Of a DNA stretch of 64,000 bases, positions 58,501 through 64,000 are shown one piece after another. This DNA is from Liolophura sinensis (taxonomy: Eukaryota; Mollusca; Polyplacophora; Chitonida; Chitonidae): contig NC_088298.1 of the NCBI RefSeq assembly GCF_032854445.1, forward strand, positions 22,591,295 to 22,655,294. The letters run 5' to 3'. Each line of letters opens with the position of its first letter. Positions within the stretch are counted from its first letter, which is position 1. The position numbers were made by a program, and so were the translations under genes. Under the pieces are notes generated by a model. The model searched no databases. It was not told the DNA's origin and saw nothing but the letters and a program-made list of their open reading frames with translations.

Positions 58501-61500
58501 CATCGTCAGGAATGGACAGAGGAATAATTAAGTACAGGTATGTATGTTTGCGGTTTAACATCGTCAGGTATGGACAGAGGAATAATTAGGTACAGGTATG
58601 TAAGTTTGGGGTTTAACAACGTCAGGTATGGACAGAGGAATAATTAGGTACAGGTATGTAAGTTTGGGGTTTAACATCGTCAGGTATGGACAGAGGAATA
58701 ATTAAGTACAGGTATGTATGTTTGGGGTTTAACATCGTCAGGTATGGACAGAGGAATAATTAAGTACAGGTATGTATGTTTGGGGTTTAACATCGTCAGG
58801 TATGGACAGAGGAATAATTAAGTACAGGTATGTATGTTTGGGGTTTAACATCGTCAGGTATGGACAGAGGAATAATTAAGTACAGGTATGTATGTTTGGG
58901 GTTTAACATCGTCAGAAATGGACAGAGGAATAATTAGGTACAGGTATGTAAGTTTGGGGTTTAACATCGTCAGGTATGGACAGAGGAATAATTAAGTACA
59001 GGTATGTATGTTTGGGGTTTAACATCGTCAGGTATAGACAGAGGAATAATTAGGTACAGGTATGTATGTTTGGGGTTTAACATCGTCAGGTATGGACAGA
59101 GGAATAATTAGGTACAGGTATGTATGTTTGGGGTATAACATCGTAAGGTATGGACAGAGGAATAATTAGGTACAGGTATGTATGTTTGGGGTTTAACATC
59201 GTCAGGTATGGACAGAGGAATAATTAAGTACAGGTATGTATGTTTGGGGTTTAACATCGTCAGGTATGGACAGAGGAATAATTAGGTACAGGTATGTATG
59301 TTTGGGGTTTAACATCGTCAGAAATGGACAGAGGAATAATTAGGTACAGGTATGTAAGTGTGGGGTTTAACATCGTCAGGTATGGACAGAGGAATAATTA
59401 AGTACAGGTATGTATGTTTGGGGTTTAACATCGTCAGGAATGGACAGAGGAATAATTAGGTACAGGTATGTATGTTTGGGGTTTAACATCGTCAGGAATG
59501 GACAGAGGAATAATTAAGTACAGGTATGTATGTTTGGGGTTTAACATCGTCAGGTATGGACAGAGGAATAATTAAGTACAGGTATGTATGTTTGGGGTTT
59601 AACATCGTCAGGTATGGACAGAGGAATAATTAGGTGCAGGTATGTATGTTTGGGGTTTAACATCGTCAGAAATGGACAGAGGAATAATTAGGTACAGGTA
59701 TGTATGTTTGGGGTTCAACAACATCAGGTATGGACAGAGGAATAATTAGGTACAGGTATGTATGTTTGGGGTTTAACAACGTCAGGTATGGACAGAGGAA
59801 TAATTGGGTACAGGTACATGTATGTATGTTTGGGGTTTAACATCGTCAGAAATGGACAGAGGAATAATTAGGTACAGGTATGTATGTTTGGGGTTTAACA
59901 ACGTCAGGTATGGACAGAGGAATAATCAGGTACAGGTACTTGTATGTATGTTTGGGGTTTAACATCGTCAGGTATGGACAGAGGAATAATTAGGTACAGG
60001 TATGTATGTTTGGGGTTTAACATCGTCAGAAATGGACAGAGGAATAATTAGGCACAGGTATGTATGTTTGGGGTTCAACATTGTCAGAAATGGACAGAGG
60101 AATAATTAGGTACAGGTATGTATGTTTGGGGTTTAACATCGTAAGGTATGGACAGAGGAATAATTAAGGACAGGTATGTATGTTTGGGGTTTAACATCGT
60201 CAGGTATGGACAGAGGAATAATTAGGTACAGGTATGTATGTTTGGGGTTTAACATCGTCAGAAATGGACAGAGGAATAATTAGGTACAGGTATGTATGTT
60301 TGGGGTTTAACAACGTCAGGTATGGACAGAGGAATAATTAGGTACAGGTATGTATGTTTGGGGTTTAACAACGTCAGGTATGGACAGAGGAATAATTAGG
60401 TACAGGTACATGTATGTATGTTTGGGGTTTAACATCGTCAGAAATGGACAGAGGAATAATTAGGTACAGGTATGTATGTTTGGGGTTTAACATCGTCAGG
60501 TATGGACAGAGGAATAATTAAGTACAGGTATGTATGTTTGGGGTTTAACATCGTCAGGTATGGACAGAGGAATAATTAGGTACAGGTATGTATGTTTGGG
60601 GTTTAACATCGTCAGAAATGGACAGAGGAATAATTAGGTACAGGTATGTAAGTGTGGGGTTTAACATCGTCAGGTATGGACAGAGGAATAATTAAGTACA
60701 GGTATGTATGTTTGGGGTTTAACATCGTCAGGTATGGGCAGAAGAATAATTAGGTACAGGTATGTATGTTTGGGGTTTAACATCGTCAGGTATGGACAGA
60801 GGAATAATTAGGTACAGGTATGTATGTTTGGGGTTTAACATCGTCAGGTATGGACAGAGGAATAATTAGGTACAGGTATGTATGTTTGGGGTTTAACATC
60901 GTCAGGTATGGACAGAGGAATAATTAGGTACAGGTATGTATGTTTGGGGTTTAACATCGTCAGAAATGGACAGAGGAATAATTAGGCACAGGTATGTATG
61001 TTTGGGGTTTAACATCGTCAGGTATGGACAGAGGAATAATTAGGCACAGGTATGTATGTTTGGGGTTTAACATCGTCAGAAATGGACAGAGGAATAATTA
61101 GGCACAGGTATGTATGTTTGGGGTTTAACATCGTCAGGTATGGACAGAGGAATAATTAGGCACAGGTATGTATGTTTGGGGTTTAACATCGTAAGGTATG
61201 GACAGAGGAATAATTAAGGACAGGTATGTATGTTTGGGGTTTAACATCGTCAGGTATGGACAGAGGAATAATTAAGTACAGGTATGTATGTTTGGGGTTT
61301 AACATCGTCAGGTATGGACAGAGGAATAATTAAGTACAGGTATGTATGTTTGGGGTTTAACATCGTCAGGAATGGACAGAGGAATAATTAAGTACAGGTA
61401 TGTATGTTTGGGGTTTAACATCGTCAGGTATGGACAGAGGAATAATTAAGTACAGGTATGTATGTTTGCGGTTTAACATCGTCAGAAATGGACAGAGGAA

Positions 61501-62096
61501 TAATTAAGTACAGGTATGTATGTTTGGGATTTAACATCGTCAGGAATGGACAGAAGAATAATTAAGTACAGGTATGTATGTTTGGGGTTTAACATCGTCA
61601 AGTATGGACAGAGGAATAATTAAGTACAGGTATGTATGTTTGGGGTATAACATCGTCAGGTATGGACAGAGAAATAATTAGGTACAGGTATGTATGTTTG
61701 GGGTTTAACATCGTCAGGAATGGACAGAGGGATAATTAAGTACAGGTATGTATGTTTGGGGTTTAACATCGTCAGGTATGGACAGAGGAATAATTAAGTA
61801 CAGGTATGTATGTTTGGGGTTTCACATCGTCAGGAATGGACAGAGGAATAATTAGGTACAAGTATGTATGTTTGGGGTTTAACATCGTCAGGTATGGACA
61901 GAGGAATAATTAGGTACAGGTATGTATGTTTGGGGTTTAATATCGTCAGGAATGGACAGAGGAATAATTAAGTACAGGTATGTATGTTTGGGGTTTAACA
62001 TCGTCAGGTATGGACAGAGGAATAATTAAGTACAGGTATGTATGTTTGGGGTTTAACATCGCCAGGAATGGACAGAGGAATAATTAAGTACAGGTA
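55590..62096 (+). repeat. 58-bp satellite array, about 110 copies, 6.5 kb
   Basis: The consensus unit begins GTATGTATGTTTGGGGTTTA, continues ACATCGTCAGGTATGGACAG and ends AGGAATAATTAGGTACAG. Variants recur: AGAAATGG or AGGAATGG for AGGTATGG, TTAAGTACAG for TTAGGTACAG, ACAACGTC for ACATCGTC, and a 6-base GTACAG/GTACAT insertion. The first unit (55590-55650) is diverged, the end is sharp. TGTTTGGGGTTTAACATCGTC is close to the reverse complement of the SINE B tail (TGCTTGGGGTTTAACGTCGT), a likely source. The frames reported through it are artefacts. It lies upstream of the first TMBIM6 exon found. Confidence 0.97.
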
Positions 62097-62154
62097 ACAC
62101 ACATTTTGGACATGATGTAAAATGCATGTATGTAAATATGCCTCTTACATATTT

Positions 62155-62292
62155 CTCTCCCACCCCTGTGGGTTTCCCCTCAGCTAAATTGCCCGATTTC
62201 CTCCCACCATAGTGCGCATCATCGTACAAGTGAAAAATGGTATTCTTGAGTACAGCGTAAAACAACAACCATATAAATAATAAATAAAACTC
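62155..62292 (+). mobile_element. SINE family A, diverged 3' part
   Basis: TGTGGGTTTCCCCTCAGC, GATTTCCTCCCACCATAGTG, TTCTTGAGTACAGCGTAAAA and an AAATAATAAAT end. Confidence 0.8.
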
Positions 62293-62746
62293 CTCCCTTC
62301 CTCCACCCAGCAGATACAAGCTCTTCAGTGTGTCTAATTGATTCTTTCGATTTTTTCCCGATAATATCACATGATTTTGCTCCTGTTTGTCTTGTGGGAG
62401 ACAAACGGTTCTATTTCTGGATACAAAATGGTTCAGCATATACACATTAACCACTAGTATTATCAACACACAACCACTGTGCGCGGAATGGTTTGGCAAA
62501 TCAATAATTGACAGACCACATGGTCGGTGCTGACTGTTGTCACGGAGATGGTCGTGAAATGAGAAACTCGGGGCAATGAACGGTCACATACGGTGCAGTG
62601 TCATATGCACATGCATGCTGAGCCATGTACAAGATGTCCCTGCAACCTTCATACTGATATATTTATCAAAGGCCCAATATTCACATCAGAGCTATGACTA
62701 CATGCACCCGTCACCTCTGTGATTTGTCACTATCCTCTGAATGAAT
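62293..62746. other. Nothing recognised
   Basis: No conserved open frame or known repeat seen. A minus-strand frame overlapping this stretch and the SINE (62053-62499) shows no family features. Confidence 0.35.
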
Positions 62747-63075
62747 GAATGAATGCTTGAGGTTTAATGTCGTACTTGACAATTTTTCAGTCATATGAGG
62801 GCGAGTCATTAGGTGTGTGTACATATACTTTGTCTTCTTGTGGCAGGGTGAGTCCATGCCACCAAAGTGCTGCCGCCACTGAAGTATCATCCTGAAGACA
62901 CCAGACATGACACCCTACCCAGTCACATAATACTGACACTGGGGCAACCAGTCTTGTTTTCTTCTTCTAACCTCTGAGTGCCTCTCGGAGCACCAAGTGA
63001 AGCAGCAACAGGTACCATTTTTAAAGTCTTTGGTATGACCCAACCCGGGTTTGATTCCGGATCAGACCAAGGTTT
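62747..63075 (-). mobile_element. Repeat family C, minus strand, with SINE B-like tail
   Basis: The left end is the reverse complement of the SINE B tail (GAATGAATGCTTGAGGTTTA, ATGTCGTACTTGACAATTTT, TCAGTCATATGAGGGCGAG). The body has TTGTGGCAGGGTGAGTCCAT, CACTGAAGTATCATCCTGAA, ACCTCTGAGTGCC and GTCTTTGGTATGACCC. The head ends near a tRNA-like GGGTTTGATTCC. A shared tail with a different body suggests mobilisation by the same LINE as family B. Confidence 0.75.
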
Positions 63076-63329
63076 ATAAGATTAACCCTGTCTGAAACCG
63101 TTTACAAATTTTTCTACAGTTTTCTACAACTCAAAACCCAGTCCCACCAAGGCTACCTATGACTACCCATGATTGTGGTCAATGACACGCCTGATAATTA
63201 CCCTGACTGAAGCCCCAACACTTTTCTGCAGGTACAAATGTACATGTACACTGACTCTTAATCTACCTGCGGGAGTGACATGATTGCATGATATCAAAGA
63301 CATTTTGAAACAAAAAAGTTTCACTGAAT

Positions 63330-63590
63330 GCATGAAAATTGCTTGCAATCTATGTGTCAAAACAGACATTTGTATACCAGCCATCAACCAATCAGGATGT
63401 TCCAGGTCAATAATAGCAAGGCCCATTCACAAAATGACGTATAACACATACCACCAAAGAACTATGAAAGCATATAAAGTACGAAAATAAGATGGAATCG
63501 TGGAAAGAAAAGCAGTCAAAAGTTATCAATGATGTTGGAAAGGCGCAAGGTATGTTCTAGGTGACTAAGTAAAATCAGTATTCAAATTGA
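63330..63590 (+). repeat. Dispersed repeat R1 (plus-strand copy)
   Basis: Matches the reverse complement of 11270-11500 over most of its length. It contains an exon-like ATG frame at 63492-63549 (MESWKEKQ...) ending in GTATGT, but the matching stretch in the other copy is part of the repeat and lacks that ATG, so I do not call a gene. Confidence 0.7.
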
Positions 63591-64000
63591 GTACCACATA
63601 ATAATCAATGCTCGTGTGTAACTCTATTGTGCAACAAAGTCTGACCGCTTAAGACTTGTCAAACTTAACGCAGATCGCAGCTGGTTATTGTGGAAGCACA
63701 AAAACCAGGTGCGACTTCTCCCACTGCCTTCATCTGATGGTCGTATCTTCATATTGTTCAAGATTCACCAAGATACACTTCATCTTATAGCACAACCAAT
63801 CCAAGACTTATGAAGATTACCTGCCATTTTTCACTTGTACATTGTTATGGCTATGGTTGTAAGTCTAGGCGTGACTGGGGCTCAAATACAGCCAGGCACA
63901 ATTATTTGTCAAATATATTCAGGATTGAAAGATTCATTGATACACTTAAAATGTGCATGCTTAAAATTCATTTCTATGAATACAGTCATGCTTATGGGTG
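63591..64000. other. Nothing recognised up to the window end
   Basis: No conserved frame or repeat seen. The missing first exon of TMBIM6 would be expected to the right of here if not hidden in this stretch. Confidence 0.35.

Noticed and set aside
63492-63549. First exon of a new plus-strand gene (MESWKEKQ..., donor GTATGT)
   Set aside because: The sequence is part of dispersed repeat R1, whose other copy at about 11.3-11.5 kb lacks the ATG; no further exon is visible before the window ends.

Overview
This is nuclear DNA of an animal, most likely a lophotrochozoan (mollusc- or brachiopod-like). The genes are split by GT-AG introns, the DNA is AT-rich, and there are more than twenty copies of tRNA-headed SINEs whose 3' tails ('GTACGGCGTAAAACACCAAT' plus (AAAT)n; or 'GAGTACGACGTTAAACCCC' plus (CACT)n) resemble families I associate with molluscan and related genomes. 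The assignment is by recognition and was not searched.

Layout. (1) 1-9.3 kb: a complete ten-exon CDC6 gene on + (replication licensing AAA+ ATPase, predicted 567 aa), with SINEs and terminal-inverted-repeat elements in its introns. (2) 9.3-22.4 kb: a small single-exon gene for an unrecognised secreted protein (221 aa, 12706-13371) behind a clear TATA box, followed by two decayed relatives. One (16.1-18.3 kb) keeps only flanking sequence; the other (21.3-22.4 kb) is a broken copy. (3) 22.4-27.8 kb: mostly repeats and unassignable sequence. (4) 27.8-41.1 kb: two tandem genes for myo-inositol oxygenase (MIOX), both predicted at 289 aa and both with all six iron ligands. They differ by one intron. 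Between them lie three unrelated minisatellites and several SINEs. (5) 41.9-43.7 kb: an 84-bp tandem repeat and a SINE. (6) 44-54.8 kb on -: the Bax inhibitor-1 gene (TMBIM6), eight coding exons plus a probable 2-kb 3' UTR. Its first coding exon was not found and is probably outside the window. (7) 55.6-62.1 kb: a 6.5-kb array of about 110 copies of a 58-bp satellite, probably inside the first TMBIM6 intron. (8) 62.1-64 kb: SINE and other dispersed repeats.

The genes do not form one pathway: CDC6 is cell cycle, MIOX is inositol catabolism to glucuronate, TMBIM6 is ER calcium and stress.

The most unusual structure is a 31-bp tandem repeat, about 18 copies, directly upstream of a TMBIM6 exon (51914-52466). 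On the gene's strand each unit holds a branchpoint-like CTGAC, a pyrimidine tract, an AG and the first six bases of the exon, so the intron ends in a ladder of copied 3' splice sites; using nearly any upstream one would bring in an early TGA. Other notable points are the intron difference between the MIOX twins, two different SINEs stacked on the same 13-bp target site (three identical copies of it), the satellite's likely origin from a SINE tail with a 1689-bp higher-order shift, and two hairpins.
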